Shown: positions 1 through 8,977, counted from the first letter of the stretch. The stretch is DNA of 64,000 nt from SIG587 sp045649505 (GCA_045649505.1 JAZRQA010000061.1:1-64000); one strand, 5' to 3'. Numbers and translations: made by a program. The notes: a model not told the origin generated them from the sequence alone.

Positions 1-142
1 TATGTAAATAATCCTTGATTATTTACGCCGACATCATTGCAATGAAATAGGTGAAATTATTTTTATAATTTCACGGACAAATTAGAAATTTGTCCGTGAA
101 AAAGCGCAAGTGCGCTTTTTCACCAACCTATATTCATTATAA
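1..142 (+). repeat. Multi-hairpin intergenic repeat, copy A
   Basis: This stretch matches the reverse complement of 41785-41926 at 141 of 142 positions; the only difference is G at 85. It is a chain of palindromes: arms 4-13/17-26 with a 3-nt loop, a 12-nt palindrome at 34-45, arms 51-60/65-74, arms 72-83/87-98, and arms 96-107/112-123. Bases 41-53 can also pair imperfectly with 121-138, enclosing the last three hairpins in a cloverleaf-like fold. Neighbouring hairpins share their GTG/CAC ends. It has no open reading frame and lies upstream of the rimP promoter. The left edge may continue beyond the window. It looks like a non-autonomous mobile or REP/MITE-type element, which is inference. 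Confidence 0.85.
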
Positions 143-164
143 ATAGCAAACAAATAAAAAACAC

Positions 165-193
165 TTGATTTTTTTAAAATTATGTGGTAAACT
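165..193 (+). promoter_or_regulatory. Promoter of the rimP-nusA-infB operon
   Basis: A -35 box TTGATT (165-170) and a -10 box TAAACT (188-193) are separated by 17 bp, with a TGG just before the -10 that resembles an extended -10. It is the only good sigma-A-like match between the repeat and rimP. Confidence 0.5.
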
Positions 194-220
194 ATGCTAT
201 GTTAAGAATGAAAGTAAAAG

Positions 221-250
221 GAGAGTGGGTTTTGGCCCGCTCTTTTGTTT
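221..250 (+). terminator. Hairpin plus T-tract in the rimP leader (attenuator-like)
   Basis: Arms 221-229 and 236-244 form a stem with G-T pairs, a 6-nt loop and a T-rich tail (243-250). It lies between the promoter and the rimP ribosome binding site, so it would act on the operon's own transcript. Similar hairpins before rimP occur in other Firmicutes, from memory. Autoregulation through NusA is plausible because NusA stimulates pausing and intrinsic termination, but this is not shown by the sequence. Confidence 0.5.
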
Positions 251-272
251 TGATTTGAAAGGAGTGTACTTT

Positions 273-725
273 GTGGCAGGAATTGCTGATAAGGTATGGA
301 CGCTTGTTGAAGAAGCCGTGCTTTCTCAAGGTGTTGAGCTTTGGGATGTGCGCTTTGTTAAAGAGGGTGCTTCCTATTACCTGAGAATTTTTATTGACAG
401 CGAAAAGGGTATCAATATTGATGATTGCACCAATGTTTCCCATGCGGTGGACCCTATTTTAGATGAGGCTGACCCTATTGATAAATCCTATTATCTTGAG
501 GTATGTTCTCCGGGGCTTGAGCGTGAGCTTACCCGCCCAGAGCATTTTGAAAAGATGATGGGTAAAGAGGTGACCGCAAGGCTTTATAAGGCACAAAACG
601 GCACTAAGGAGATAAAGGGTGAGTTGGCTCTTTACGAAAACGGAAATATAACGCTGAATGTTAACGGTGAGGCAGTAAACCTTAAAAAGGGTGATGTATC
701 TTCCGTACATCTTGCGGATTTATAA
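273..725 (+). CDS. rimP: Ribosome maturation factor RimP
   Basis: RimP binds the 30S subunit during late assembly and helps the S12 region mature. The protein of 150 residues has the family's two parts: an alpha/beta N-terminal domain with the segment CSPGLERELTRPEHF and a C-terminal SH3-like barrel. The frame is open from 165, but I chose GTG 273 because an AAGGAG box lies 8 nt upstream and the residues before it (37 extra) fall inside the leader hairpin. It is the first gene of the operon and is followed by nusA, the usual order in Firmicutes. Confidence 0.93.
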   Translation: MAGIADKVWTLVEEAVLSQGVELWDVRFVKEGASYYLRIFIDSEKGINIDDCTNVSHAVDPILDEADPIDKSYYLEVCSPGLERELTRPEHFEKMMGKEVTARLYKAQNGTKEIKGELALYENGNITLNVNGEAVNLKKGDVSSVHLADL

Positions 726-762
726 TTAAAAAACAATCATATTTGGAGGTACTAAGGAAAAA

Positions 763-1824
763 ATGGATAATAAGGAATTTTTTGCAGCACTTGAAGCAAT
801 GGAGGAGGAAAGGGGCATACCCAAGGAGTTTTTGGCAGATAAAATTGCCGATGCAATAGTTGTTGCCGCAAGAAAGGATTTCGGCGGCAGAGAGATAGTT
901 TCCTGTATAATTGACCCCGAAAAGCAGATATTCTCTGTTTGGGCAAGAAAGGAAATTGTTGACGAGGTTGAGGACCGATTTGCGCAGGTAACCAAAGAGG
1001 AAGCCATAAAAATTGACCCAAAATCGATTGATCAGGGCTTTGTCGATATTGCCCTTGACCCGATGAAGTTCGGCCGCGTTGTGGCACAGAACTCAAAAAA
1101 CAACTTCCGTCAGGGTGTACGCGATGTTGAGCGCGGTCAGACCCTTGCTGAGTTCCAGTCCCGCAACCGCGAGCTGGTAACCGCCCTTGTTCAGCGTGTT
1201 GACCCCAAAACGGGCAATGCCTCCCTTACAATAGGTAACAGAGAAGCCACCCTGCCTAAGCTTGAGCAGGTTCCCGATGAGGTTATTAAAGAGGGCGACC
1301 ATATTAAGGTATATATTGTTGATGTTAAGGAGACCGACCGCGGTCCCAAGGTTATGCTTTCTCGCACCCACCCCGGTCTTGTAAAACGCCTGTTTGAGAC
1401 CGAGGTTCCCGAAATTGCCGACGGTACTATTGAAATAAAGGCGGTTTCGCGTCAGGCAGGCAGCCGCACCAAGCTTGCAGTTTACAGTGCGGATACCGAG
1501 ATTGATGCCGTAGGCGCCTGTATCGGCCAAAGAGGTGCCCGCGTTAACAAGATAGTTGAAGAGCTTGCAGGAGAGAAGATAGATATAGTTAAGTATTCTG
1601 AGGACCCCGTGGCATTTGTTAGTGAAGCGCTTTCTCCGGCAAAGGTACTTTCGGTTGAGATAGAAAGCGAGGAGCCCAAGGTTTGCCACGCCACCGTTCC
1701 CGATGCACAGCTTTCCCTCGCCATTGGTAACAAGGGTCAGAATGTGCGCCTTGCCGCCAAGCTTACAGGCTGGAAGATAGATATCCGCCCTGAGAGCGGA
1801 TTTTACGGTGAGGATGAGCAGTAA
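763..1824 (+). CDS. nusA: Transcription termination/antitermination protein NusA
   Basis: NusA binds RNA polymerase and nascent RNA and modulates pausing, termination and rRNA antitermination. The 353 residues show the NusA N-terminal domain (about 1-125), an S1 domain (about 135-200) and two KH domains with the loops IGQRGARV (about residue 254) and IGNKGQNVR (about 319). There are no C-terminal acidic repeats, as expected outside Proteobacteria. A GGAGG box lies upstream of the ATG. The stop overlaps the next start (TAATG at 1822-1826), which suggests translational coupling to rnpM. Confidence 0.96.
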   Translation: MDNKEFFAALEAMEEERGIPKEFLADKIADAIVVAARKDFGGREIVSCIIDPEKQIFSVWARKEIVDEVEDRFAQVTKEEAIKIDPKSIDQGFVDIALDPMKFGRVVAQNSKNNFRQGVRDVERGQTLAEFQSRNRELVTALVQRVDPKTGNASLTIGNREATLPKLEQVPDEVIKEGDHIKVYIVDVKETDRGPKVMLSRTHPGLVKRLFETEVPEIADGTIEIKAVSRQAGSRTKLAVYSADTEIDAVGACIGQRGARVNKIVEELAGEKIDIVKYSEDPVAFVSEALSPAKVLSVEIESEEPKVCHATVPDAQLSLAIGNKGQNVRLAAKLTGWKIDIRPESGFYGEDEQ

Positions 1825-2096
1825 TGGGTTTAAGAAAAACACCAATGCGTATGTGTACAGGTTGCTACGCCAGAAAGCCTAAGAATGAGCTTATCCGTGT
1901 GGTGCGCACCCCCGAAGGAGAAATTGTTTTAGACCTTACGGGAAAAAAGAACGGCCGCGGCACGTATCTTTGCGCAGATGTGCAGTGTTTAAGCAAAGCA
2001 ATAAAGGCAAAAAGGTTTGAAGCCGCCTTTGGAATGCAGGTTCCGAGTGAGGTTTATGAGCGCCTTAAGGAGGAGCTGGAAGCAGTAAATGGATAA
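1824..2096 (+). CDS. rnpM: YlxR-family RNA-binding protein (RNase P modulator RnpM)
   Basis: This 90-residue basic protein belongs to the YlxR/DUF448 family, encoded between nusA and infB in most Firmicutes. Visible family features are the MCTGCYARK start and the GRGTYLC motif in the middle. In B. subtilis the homologue binds RNase P RNA and modulates its activity. The gene overlaps nusA by 1 nt and the next gene by 8 nt. Confidence 0.9.
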   Translation: MGLRKTPMRMCTGCYARKPKNELIRVVRTPEGEIVLDLTGKKNGRGTYLCADVQCLSKAIKAKRFEAAFGMQVPSEVYERLKEELEAVNG

Positions 2097-2415
2097 ATAT
2101 CTTACATTGCTGGGATTTGCCTCCAAGGCAGGCAGGCTCAGTTTCGGAATGGATGCAAGCTGTACTGCAATAAAGAAAAAACAGGCACGGCTTATAGTTA
2201 CCGCCTGCGATGTATCGGAAAAAAGCCGCAAGGAAATTTCCTTTCACGCGAGCAAAGAAAACATTACCGTGCTCACCCTTAAAAACTGTGATATAGAAGC
2301 TTTATCCCACGCTGTGGGGAAAAAGAGCGGAATAATTGCCGTAAATGACAGCGGCTTCGCAGAGGTTATATTAAAAGAAATCGGTCTGACAGGAGGAAAC
2401 GCGAATGACAAATAA
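2089..2415 (+). CDS. ylxQ: L7Ae-type ribosomal/K-turn-binding protein YlxQ
   Basis: The 108-residue product has the L7Ae/L30e fold signature: GFASKAGRLSFG near the N-terminus and a segment around residues 35-45 resembling the RNA-contact region. Members of this family bind kink-turn RNAs. The invariant place between rnpM and infB supports the call. The start lies inside rnpM (8-nt overlap) and the end overlaps the infB start by 11 nt, so the three reading frames are tightly packed. Confidence 0.88.
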   Translation: MDKYLTLLGFASKAGRLSFGMDASCTAIKKKQARLIVTACDVSEKSRKEISFHASKENITVLTLKNCDIEALSHAVGKKSGIIAVNDSGFAEVILKEIGLTGGNANDK

Positions 2416-4900
2416 GGTTAAGGTCAGTGATATTGCGCGTGATTTCAGTTTGGAATCAAAGGAGATAATTGCTATTTTAAGCAAGCACACAGGAGAGGCA
2501 AAGAAATCCGGTGCTGCTTTAAATGAGCAGGAAATAAATATTTTATTCGAGGTTCTAACCTTAAAACACAAGGTTAAGAGCTTTGATGATTATTTTGCCA
2601 CAGGTGCCGCCGCAAGTGCCGCAGCCGCCGAAAAGCGCAAGGCTGAAAAGGATCAGAAGCTTGCCGAGCAGATGGCAATTTTGGAGCAGCTTAAAGCCGC
2701 TGCACAGGCGGCTTCGCAGGCACAGAAAAAGTCTGAAAAGAAGGTTGAAAAGAAGGCTGAGCCTAAAAAAGCCGAACAAAAGAGCGAAAAGAAGGCAACA
2801 ACCAAGCCTGAGAAAAAGGAAGAGAAGAAGACTGAGGAAATCAAGCAGTTTAAGCCCAGTGATCCTCATCCCTTCAAGGCGAGGGAAAAAGCCGAAAAAA
2901 CACCGGGTGAGGCACCTAACCGCGGCCCCGCTCAGATTCGCCGCGTAGATACCCGTGTATCAAATGTTAATATTGAAAGATACAACGAAAAGTATGAGAA
3001 CATTGCGCCCGAAAACAGTATGCGCGACAATTTCCAGCGCAAACAGAAGATAAAGCAGAAATCTCAGGAATACCGCCGTCCTCAGGGCGCAAAGCGCGAG
3101 ACCGAGGCGGACAAAATGCGCAGACTTCAGCTTGAGCGCATAAAGAAAACCCCCATCACCGTTACCGTTGGTGATGAGATAACCGTAGGCGAGCTTGCCG
3201 CGGCCATGAAAAAGACTGCCGCTGAGGTTATCAAGGAACTCTTAAAGCTTGGTATGATGGCAAGCGTTAACCAGACTATAGACTACGATACTGCCGAAAT
3301 TGTTGTAACCGAAATGGGAGCTAAAATCGAGCGTCAGATTGTCGTTACCATTGAGGACCGTATTATGGACGATACCGAGGATACCGAGGATACTTTAAAA
3401 CCCAGAGATCCCGTTGTTGTTGTTATGGGTCACGTTGACCATGGTAAAACTTCGCTTCTTGATGCTATTCGCCATTCCGCCGTTACCGATACCGAGGCTG
3501 GCGGCATTACCCAGCATATCGGTGCGTACAGGGTAAATTCAAACGGACAGGACATCACCTTCCTTGACACCCCCGGTCACGCTGCATTTACCTCTATGCG
3601 TCAGCGTGGCGCAATGGCAACCGATATTGCGGTGCTTGTTGTTGCTGCTGATGACGGTATTATGCCCCAGACCATTGAGGCTATCAACCACGCTAAGGCG
3701 GCACAGGTTGAAATCATCGTTGCGATAAACAAAATGGATAAGTCCGAGGCTAATCCTGACCGAATTTTACAACAGCTAACCGAGCACTCCCTTGTTCCTG
3801 AGGAATGGGGCGGTGATATTATATGTGTTCCCGTATCAGCCAAAACAGGTATGGGCATTGATAAGCTACTTGAAAACATTTTGCTTGTTGCCGAGGTTAT
3901 GGAGCTTAAGGCAAATCCCGACCGTCGCGCCAAGGGCGTTGTTATTGAGGCGCGCCTTGATAAGGGTCGCGGCCCCGTTGCTACCGTTCTTGTGCAGGCA
4001 GGTACGCTCCACACAGGCGATATAATCGTTGCAGGTACTGCGGTAGGCCGTGTAAGAGTTATGACCAACGAAAACGGTCAGGTGCTCAACACTGCAGGTC
4101 CGTCTGTTCCCGTTGAGATAACAGGTCTTGCTGAAACTCCCGCCGCGGGCGATAATTTCGATGCCGTTTCCGATGAGCGTCTTGCCCGTCAGCTTGTTGA
4201 ACAGAGGAAACAGAAGGCTAAGGATGAATTATTTAGCCAGACCCAAAAGGTTACCCTTGATAATCTGTTCAGCCAGTTAAGCGAGGGCGACCTTAAAGAG
4301 TTTAATATTATTGTTAAGGCCGATGTTCAAGGCTCTGTTGAGGCTGTTCGCGAAAGCCTTGAAAAGCTTTCCAATGATGAGGTACGCGTAAAGGTTATCC
4401 ACGGTGGTGTTGGTGCCGTTAACGAAACCGATATTATGCTGGCTCAGGCATCGGGCGCAATTGTTGTAGGCTTCAACGTAAGACCTGATGCAGTGGCTAA
4501 GGCCGCAGCTGAGCGTGACGGTGTTGATGTACGCCTGTACCGTGTAATTTACGATTGCATCGAGGAGATTGAGGCGGCTATGAAGGGTATGCTTGCTCCT
4601 AAATTCCGTGAGGTTGAAATGGGCAGCATTGAGGTTCGTAACACCTATAAAATATCCAATGTGGGCACTATTGCAGGCTGTTATGTAACAAGCGGCAAGA
4701 TTACCCGCGCTTGCTCTATCCGCGTTGTGCGTGACGGTATCGTTATTGCTGAGGATAAGATTGATTCCTTGCGCCGCTTTAAAGATGATGTTAAAGAGGT
4801 TGCTCAGGGTTATGAATGCGGCATAGGTCTTGAAAAGTTTGCCGACATTAAAGAAGGCGATGTATTCGAGGCGTTTATAATGGAGGAGTACAGAGACTAA
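2405..4900 (+). CDS. infB: Translation initiation factor IF-2
   Basis: IF-2 delivers initiator fMet-tRNA to the 30S subunit and promotes subunit joining with GTP hydrolysis. The 831 residues contain an N-terminal IF2N motif (1-55), a long Lys/Glu/Ala-rich low-complexity linker (about 80-180), a second IF2N motif, and then the G domain with GHVDHGKT (about 341-348), DTPGHAAF (about 388-395) and NKMD (about 442-445), followed by the beta-barrel and C-terminal domains that bind fMet-tRNA. An AGGAGG box precedes ATG 2405. The stop is coupled to rbfA by TAATG. Confidence 0.97.
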   Translation: MTNKVKVSDIARDFSLESKEIIAILSKHTGEAKKSGAALNEQEINILFEVLTLKHKVKSFDDYFATGAAASAAAAEKRKAEKDQKLAEQMAILEQLKAAAQAASQAQKKSEKKVEKKAEPKKAEQKSEKKATTKPEKKEEKKTEEIKQFKPSDPHPFKAREKAEKTPGEAPNRGPAQIRRVDTRVSNVNIERYNEKYENIAPENSMRDNFQRKQKIKQKSQEYRRPQGAKRETEADKMRRLQLERIKKTPITVTVGDEITVGELAAAMKKTAAEVIKELLKLGMMASVNQTIDYDTAEIVVTEMGAKIERQIVVTIEDRIMDDTEDTEDTLKPRDPVVVVMGHVDHGKTSLLDAIRHSAVTDTEAGGITQHIGAYRVNSNGQDITFLDTPGHAAFTSMRQRGAMATDIAVLVVAADDGIMPQTIEAINHAKAAQVEIIVAINKMDKSEANPDRILQQLTEHSLVPEEWGGDIICVPVSAKTGMGIDKLLENILLVAEVMELKANPDRRAKGVVIEARLDKGRGPVATVLVQAGTLHTGDIIVAGTAVGRVRVMTNENGQVLNTAGPSVPVEITGLAETPAAGDNFDAVSDERLARQLVEQRKQKAKDELFSQTQKVTLDNLFSQLSEGDLKEFNIIVKADVQGSVEAVRESLEKLSNDEVRVKVIHGGVGAVNETDIMLAQASGAIVVGFNVRPDAVAKAAAERDGVDVRLYRVIYDCIEEIEAAMKGMLAPKFREVEMGSIEVRNTYKISNVGTIAGCYVTSGKITRACSIRVVRDGIVIAEDKIDSLRRFKDDVKEVAQGYECGIGLEKFADIKEGDVFEAFIMEEYRD

Positions 4901-5259
4901 TGGCAGGATACAGAATTAACCGCATTACCTCTGACATAAAGTTGGCTCTTTCCTCACTTCTTCGTGAGGTTAAGGACCCCAGAGTAAGCAAGCTTTTAAG
5001 CATTGTAAAGGTTGATGTGAGCGGAGACCTTTCCTATGCAACGGTATATGTAAGCGCCATAGAGGGCGCACAGAAAACAGCGGAATCGGTAAAGGCGCTC
5101 AAAAACGCCTCAGGCTTTCTGCGCCGTGAGCTGGGTAATGCCTTAAAGCTTCGCAAGGTGCCCGAGCTTCGCTTTGTGGCAGACGACTCGATTGAACAAA
5201 GTGCCAATATTTCAAAAATAATAAAATCCTTTGAAGGGGAGAGTGGAAATGGCCTGTAA
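4900..5259 (+). CDS. rbfA: 30S ribosome-binding factor RbfA
   Basis: RbfA binds the 30S subunit near the 16S rRNA 5' helix during cold-sensitive maturation. The product of 119 residues has the KH-like fold pattern, with VKDPRVSKLLSIVKVDVSGD near the N-terminus and LRKVPELRFVADDSIE near the C-terminus. It overlaps infB by 1 nt and the following phosphoesterase gene by 11 nt. Confidence 0.95.
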   Translation: MAGYRINRITSDIKLALSSLLREVKDPRVSKLLSIVKVDVSGDLSYATVYVSAIEGAQKTAESVKALKNASGFLRRELGNALKLRKVPELRFVADDSIEQSANISKIIKSFEGESGNGL

Positions 5260-6235
5260 AAAACTTTCCGTTTTACAGACGGCGCGTTTTCTTAAGAAAA
5301 AAGACCACTTTGTTATTCTCACCCACGCCTCACCCGACGGTGATACCATAGGCTCGGCTTGCGCCCTTGCGATGGGACTGCAAAAGCTTGGCAAGCGAGC
5401 CTATGTAATTTGTCCTGAGGCTATCCCGAAAAAGTTCAACTACTTTATGGAAAAACTTTATAATCGCGCCTTTAAATATAAGAATGTGATTGCGGTAGAT
5501 GTCGCCGATGAGGCATTGCTCGGCAGCCTTAGTGAGGAATTTTCGGGAAGAATAGACCTTTGTATAGACCATCATATTTCCAACAAGGAATATGCCGAAA
5601 ATCTTTATCTTGATGCAGATGCTTCTGCTACTGCTGAGTGCATTTTCTCTATACTAAAGGCAATGCGTGTTCCCCTTGACGATGTTATGGCGGCGGCGCT
5701 TTATACTGGAATATCAACCGATACAGGTTGCTTTAAATATTCAAATGTAACGGCAAATACATTCGATATTGCCAAGAAACTTTTTGCCTATAACATAGGC
5801 GCGGCTGAGATAAACCGCCTTATGTTTGATACAAAATCTAAAAACCGCCTTATGATGGAGCGTATGGTTCTTGATACCGCCGAGTTCCATTTTGATCAGC
5901 GGTGTATGCTGCTTAGCGTTACAACCGAAATTCAAAACAAAACCAAGTGCTCAGGCACAGAGCTTGAGGGAGTTGCGGCTATTTCCCGCTCGGTAGAGGG
6001 GGTTCTCGCAGGTGTTACCATAAAGCAGACAGGCGAGGATAGCTATAAAATTTCTTTACGCACCTACGAACCGCTTGATGCTGCAAATATCTGCAAAAGA
6101 CTTGGCGGCGGCGGACACAAGGCGGCGGCAGGATGTACTGTTACGGGCAGTCTTGAATCCGTTAAGGAACAGATACTAAACAGTGTGAGAACAGAATTGG
6201 AGGAGACCGATGCAGGGTCTTATACTGATCAATAA
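5249..6235 (+). CDS. nrnA: DHH-family oligoribonuclease / pAp phosphatase (NrnA-like)
   Basis: NrnA-type enzymes degrade nanoRNAs and dephosphorylate pAp. The 328-residue product shows the metal-binding set HASPDGDTIGSA near residue 26, the signature DHH at 107-109, the segment YTGISTDTGCF, and the C-terminal DHHA1 motif GGGGHKAAAGC. ATG 5249 was chosen over a TTG at 5231 because GGGGAG lies just upstream of it. It overlaps the end of rbfA and, at its own end, truB by 26 nt, so all are co-translated. Confidence 0.92.
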   Translation: MACKKLSVLQTARFLKKKDHFVILTHASPDGDTIGSACALAMGLQKLGKRAYVICPEAIPKKFNYFMEKLYNRAFKYKNVIAVDVADEALLGSLSEEFSGRIDLCIDHHISNKEYAENLYLDADASATAECIFSILKAMRVPLDDVMAAALYTGISTDTGCFKYSNVTANTFDIAKKLFAYNIGAAEINRLMFDTKSKNRLMMERMVLDTAEFHFDQRCMLLSVTTEIQNKTKCSGTELEGVAAISRSVEGVLAGVTIKQTGEDSYKISLRTYEPLDAANICKRLGGGGHKAAAGCTVTGSLESVKEQILNSVRTELEETDAGSYTDQ

Positions 6236-7103
6236 GCCGGAGAATATAACCTCCTTTGGCGTTGTTCATAAAATAAAAAAGCTCGCGGGCGAAAAGCGAG
6301 TGGGTCATACAGGCACGCTTGACCCTATGGCAACAGGCGTGCTGCCTGTTCTTGTGGGCAGAGCAACAGTGCTAAGCTCCTATCTGCTCGATGCCGACAA
6401 AACCTATCTTGCCTGCATAAAGTTAGGCGTTCAAACCGACACCTACGATGTCACCGGTCAGGTGCTTTCAACAGCATCGGTAAACATAAGCCCAAGAGAG
6501 CTTGACCATGCGCTTAACTCCTTTTTAGGCGTACAGTATCAGGTTCCGCCTATGTTCTCTGCACTCAAAAAAGAGGGCAAAAAGCTGTACGAGCTTGCCC
6601 GACAGGGCTTGGAGGTTGACCGCGAGCCCAGACAGGTGCAAATTTATTCAATACGGCGTGTTAGCGATGTTGTTTCAAATAGCTTTTATGTGCGCATTAA
6701 GTGTTCAAAGGGTACCTACATACGCTCCATTTGCAACGATTTAGGCAAACTTCTCGGTTGCGGTGCGGTGCTTGAAAGCCTATGCCGTGAAAGTACGCAC
6801 GGCTTTAATCTTGACGCTTGTGTAGATTTAACGGAGCTTACCGCGCAAAATATTGAGGACCATATTTTGTCTGAGGAGATTGCGGTATGCACTCTAAGGG
6901 CAATAGAGGTTACGCAAAAGCAAGCAATCCGCTTTTCAAACGGTGGCGAGCTTGATATACTAAGACTGCATATAGATTCCCCTAAGGATGGGGAACAGTT
7001 CAGGATAAAATACAATCGTCTGCTTCTCGGCGTGGGCAGATACGATGCAATGAAAAATGCAGTGGTAATATCCTGTATAGTGAATCAGTACACAGGCGAG
7101 TAA
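6210..7103 (+). CDS. truB: tRNA pseudouridine(55) synthase TruB
   Basis: TruB isomerises U55 of the tRNA T-loop to pseudouridine. The 297 residues carry the family start GLILINKPENITSF and the catalytic motif GTLDPMATG with Asp38, then the RIKCSKGTYIRSICNDLG segment. The C-terminal part after about 240 is shorter and less conserved than a full PUA domain. The start lies inside the preceding phosphoesterase gene (26-nt overlap) with GGAGG immediately upstream. Confidence 0.95.
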   Translation: MQGLILINKPENITSFGVVHKIKKLAGEKRVGHTGTLDPMATGVLPVLVGRATVLSSYLLDADKTYLACIKLGVQTDTYDVTGQVLSTASVNISPRELDHALNSFLGVQYQVPPMFSALKKEGKKLYELARQGLEVDREPRQVQIYSIRRVSDVVSNSFYVRIKCSKGTYIRSICNDLGKLLGCGAVLESLCRESTHGFNLDACVDLTELTAQNIEDHILSEEIAVCTLRAIEVTQKQAIRFSNGGELDILRLHIDSPKDGEQFRIKYNRLLLGVGRYDAMKNAVVISCIVNQYTGE

Positions 7104-7137
7104 CGCTGAATATTTTATAAAAAAGAGGTGAGTAACG

Positions 7138-7995
7138 GTGATAGAGCACGCAATAGCACTCGGTACCTTTGACGGTATGCACAAGGGCCATACGGCAGTA
7201 ATAAAGGCAGCAAGGGAAAGCGGATATCCCTGTATTGCCGTTACTTTTGCAGTGCCGCCTAAATCAATTATATCTGGCGAGCGAGCAAAACTTCTTATGA
7301 CTCGTTCGGGTAAGCAGAGAAGCTTTGCTGAACTGGGCGTTGAAAAATGCGATTTTCTTGATTTTGATGCCGTGCGGGATATGTCGCCTGTACAGTTTCT
7401 TGATTTTATCTGCAACAAATATAATGTTAAAATGATATCCTGCGGCTTTAACTACCGCTTTGGCAAGGACGCTGCGGGAGATGTAGAACTGCTGAAAAAC
7501 TATTGCGCTAAAAAGGGAATAAAACTTCATATATGTCCACCCGTAACCGAAAACGGGATCTTAATCTCCTCCTCGGTTATAAGAGAGCTTATTGCCAAGG
7601 GTGATATTGAAACAGCAAATACCCTTTTATATAAGCCCTTCGGATTTGATGCCCCTGTAATTCACGGTGATTGCCGAGGCAGAACAATAGGCTTCCCAAC
7701 CGTTAATCAGCTTTATCCCCCTGAGCTTGTGTTGCCCAAATTCGGGGTATATTCGGCGGATGCATATATCGGCGGCAAATACTATCGCGCCGTTACAAAT
7801 TTAGGGCTTCGCCCCACATACCGTGTTGAAGCACCCTTGAGCGAAAGCTATCTTTTATGCTTTGAGGGCGACCTATACGGCAGTGTGGTAGAAATAAGAC
7901 TTAAGCGGTTCTTGCGCGGTGAGGAAAAATTTTCAAATATACAGGAACTTAAATCTGCCATAAGCGGAGATGTTTCTAAAGTGAAGTGGGAATAA
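7138..7995 (+). CDS. ribF: Bifunctional riboflavin kinase / FAD synthetase
   Basis: RibF phosphorylates riboflavin to FMN and adenylylates FMN to FAD. The N-terminal nucleotidyltransferase half has GTFDGMHKGH (9-18) and the ISSSVIRELI segment; the riboflavin kinase half begins around residue 180 and has GDCRGRTIGFPTVN. The length of 285 is slightly short for the family. GTG 7138 is used because GAGGTG lies 7 nt upstream and no ATG fits the conserved start. It follows truB as in many Firmicutes and is only 1 nt from the transporter gene. Confidence 0.93.
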   Translation: MIEHAIALGTFDGMHKGHTAVIKAARESGYPCIAVTFAVPPKSIISGERAKLLMTRSGKQRSFAELGVEKCDFLDFDAVRDMSPVQFLDFICNKYNVKMISCGFNYRFGKDAAGDVELLKNYCAKKGIKLHICPPVTENGILISSSVIRELIAKGDIETANTLLYKPFGFDAPVIHGDCRGRTIGFPTVNQLYPPELVLPKFGVYSADAYIGGKYYRAVTNLGLRPTYRVEAPLSESYLLCFEGDLYGSVVEIRLKRFLRGEEKFSNIQELKSAISGDVSKVKWE

Positions 7996-7996
7996 A

Positions 7997-8938
7997 ATGT
8001 TAGAAAACTTTTTAACCGTTGCAGGGCAGGTGCTGGTGCTTTTCGGACTTATTGCAATGGGTTTTATACTTACAAAAAAAGGAATGTTAACAGAAAACGG
8101 CGCCAAGGTTTGTACCGATATTGCGCTCTACCTTGCGGTGCCTGCGGTAATAATCCGCTCCTTTGTCAGCATGGAATATAACGCTGCCACACTTAAAACA
8201 CTTCTATTTAGCTGTGGGGTGTGCTTGCTTATTCATATTGCATATATTATTGTGGGCATGCTTGTTTTTTCAAGTCGAGATGATTCGCGTCAGCGAGTAA
8301 TGCGCTTTGCCGCAATCTTTTCAAACGCGGGCTTTATGGCGCTGCCTTTACAGGAGGCACTGCTCGGTGAACAGGGTGTTTTCTTCGGCGCGACCTATGT
8401 GGTAATTTTTAATATCGTTGCCTGGAGCTACGGAGTAATTCTTATGAGCGGCGAAAAAAAGCAGCTTTCGGTTAAAAAAATGCTTTTCACTCCCGGACTT
8501 ATCGGCACCGCGATAGGTGTGCTTTTCTTTGCGATAAGTCTGCCTGTACCCGATATCATCAAAACCACTGGAATTTCTTTAATAAACCATACCGCTAATT
8601 TAAATACTCCAATACCTATGATAGTTATTGGTTACTACCTTGCTACAAGCGACTTTAAAAAGGCTCTTAAAGATAAGGGTTGTTACTTAAATCTTGCAAT
8701 GAGGCTGATTTTAATGCCCCTTGCAACGCTCGGCGTGCTTTATGCCTGCGCAATGAGAGGAACAATGCTTGTGTCATTAACCGTTGCCGCAAGCGCACCC
8801 ACCGCCGCAATGACCACGATGTTTGCTGCAAAATACGGCAGAGATACCGAGCTTTCGGTTAATATTGTTTCTCTGTCAACCCTGCTTTCGATAATAACAA
8901 TGCCTATTATAGTGGCAATAGCCCAATACATTGCGTAA
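7997..8938 (+). CDS. AEC-family (auxin efflux carrier-like) transporter
   Basis: A 313-residue integral membrane protein with about ten hydrophobic helices in the AEC/PF03547 pattern: an N-terminal half with GLIAMGFILTKKGMLTENG and a C-terminal half with PTAAMTTMFAAKYG. Bacterial members export or import small carboxylates such as malate or malonate; the substrate here cannot be told. It starts 1 nt after ribF, so it is probably the last gene of the operon, and is followed at once by a strong terminator. Confidence 0.85.
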   Translation: MLENFLTVAGQVLVLFGLIAMGFILTKKGMLTENGAKVCTDIALYLAVPAVIIRSFVSMEYNAATLKTLLFSCGVCLLIHIAYIIVGMLVFSSRDDSRQRVMRFAAIFSNAGFMALPLQEALLGEQGVFFGATYVVIFNIVAWSYGVILMSGEKKQLSVKKMLFTPGLIGTAIGVLFFAISLPVPDIIKTTGISLINHTANLNTPIPMIVIGYYLATSDFKKALKDKGCYLNLAMRLILMPLATLGVLYACAMRGTMLVSLTVAASAPTAAMTTMFAAKYGRDTELSVNIVSLSTLLSIITMPIIVAIAQYIA

Positions 8939-8968
8939 AAAGACCGAAAATTATTTCGGTCTTTTTTT
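8937..8968 (+). terminator. Intrinsic terminator after the rimP-ribF operon
   Basis: Nine-base arms AGACCGAAA (8941-8949) and TTTCGGTCT (8954-8962), flanked by an A-run and a T-run, directly after the transporter stop codon. Confidence 0.9.
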
Positions 8969-8977
8969 GTTAAATCC

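Noticed and set aside
2561..2948. Long open frames overlapping the Lys/Glu-rich part of infB on both strands
   Set aside because: They arise from the low-complexity codon pattern of the IF-2 linker and resemble no protein.
8690..8870. Short open frames on both strands within the AEC transporter gene
   Set aside because: They overlap a well-conserved membrane protein frame and have no start signals.
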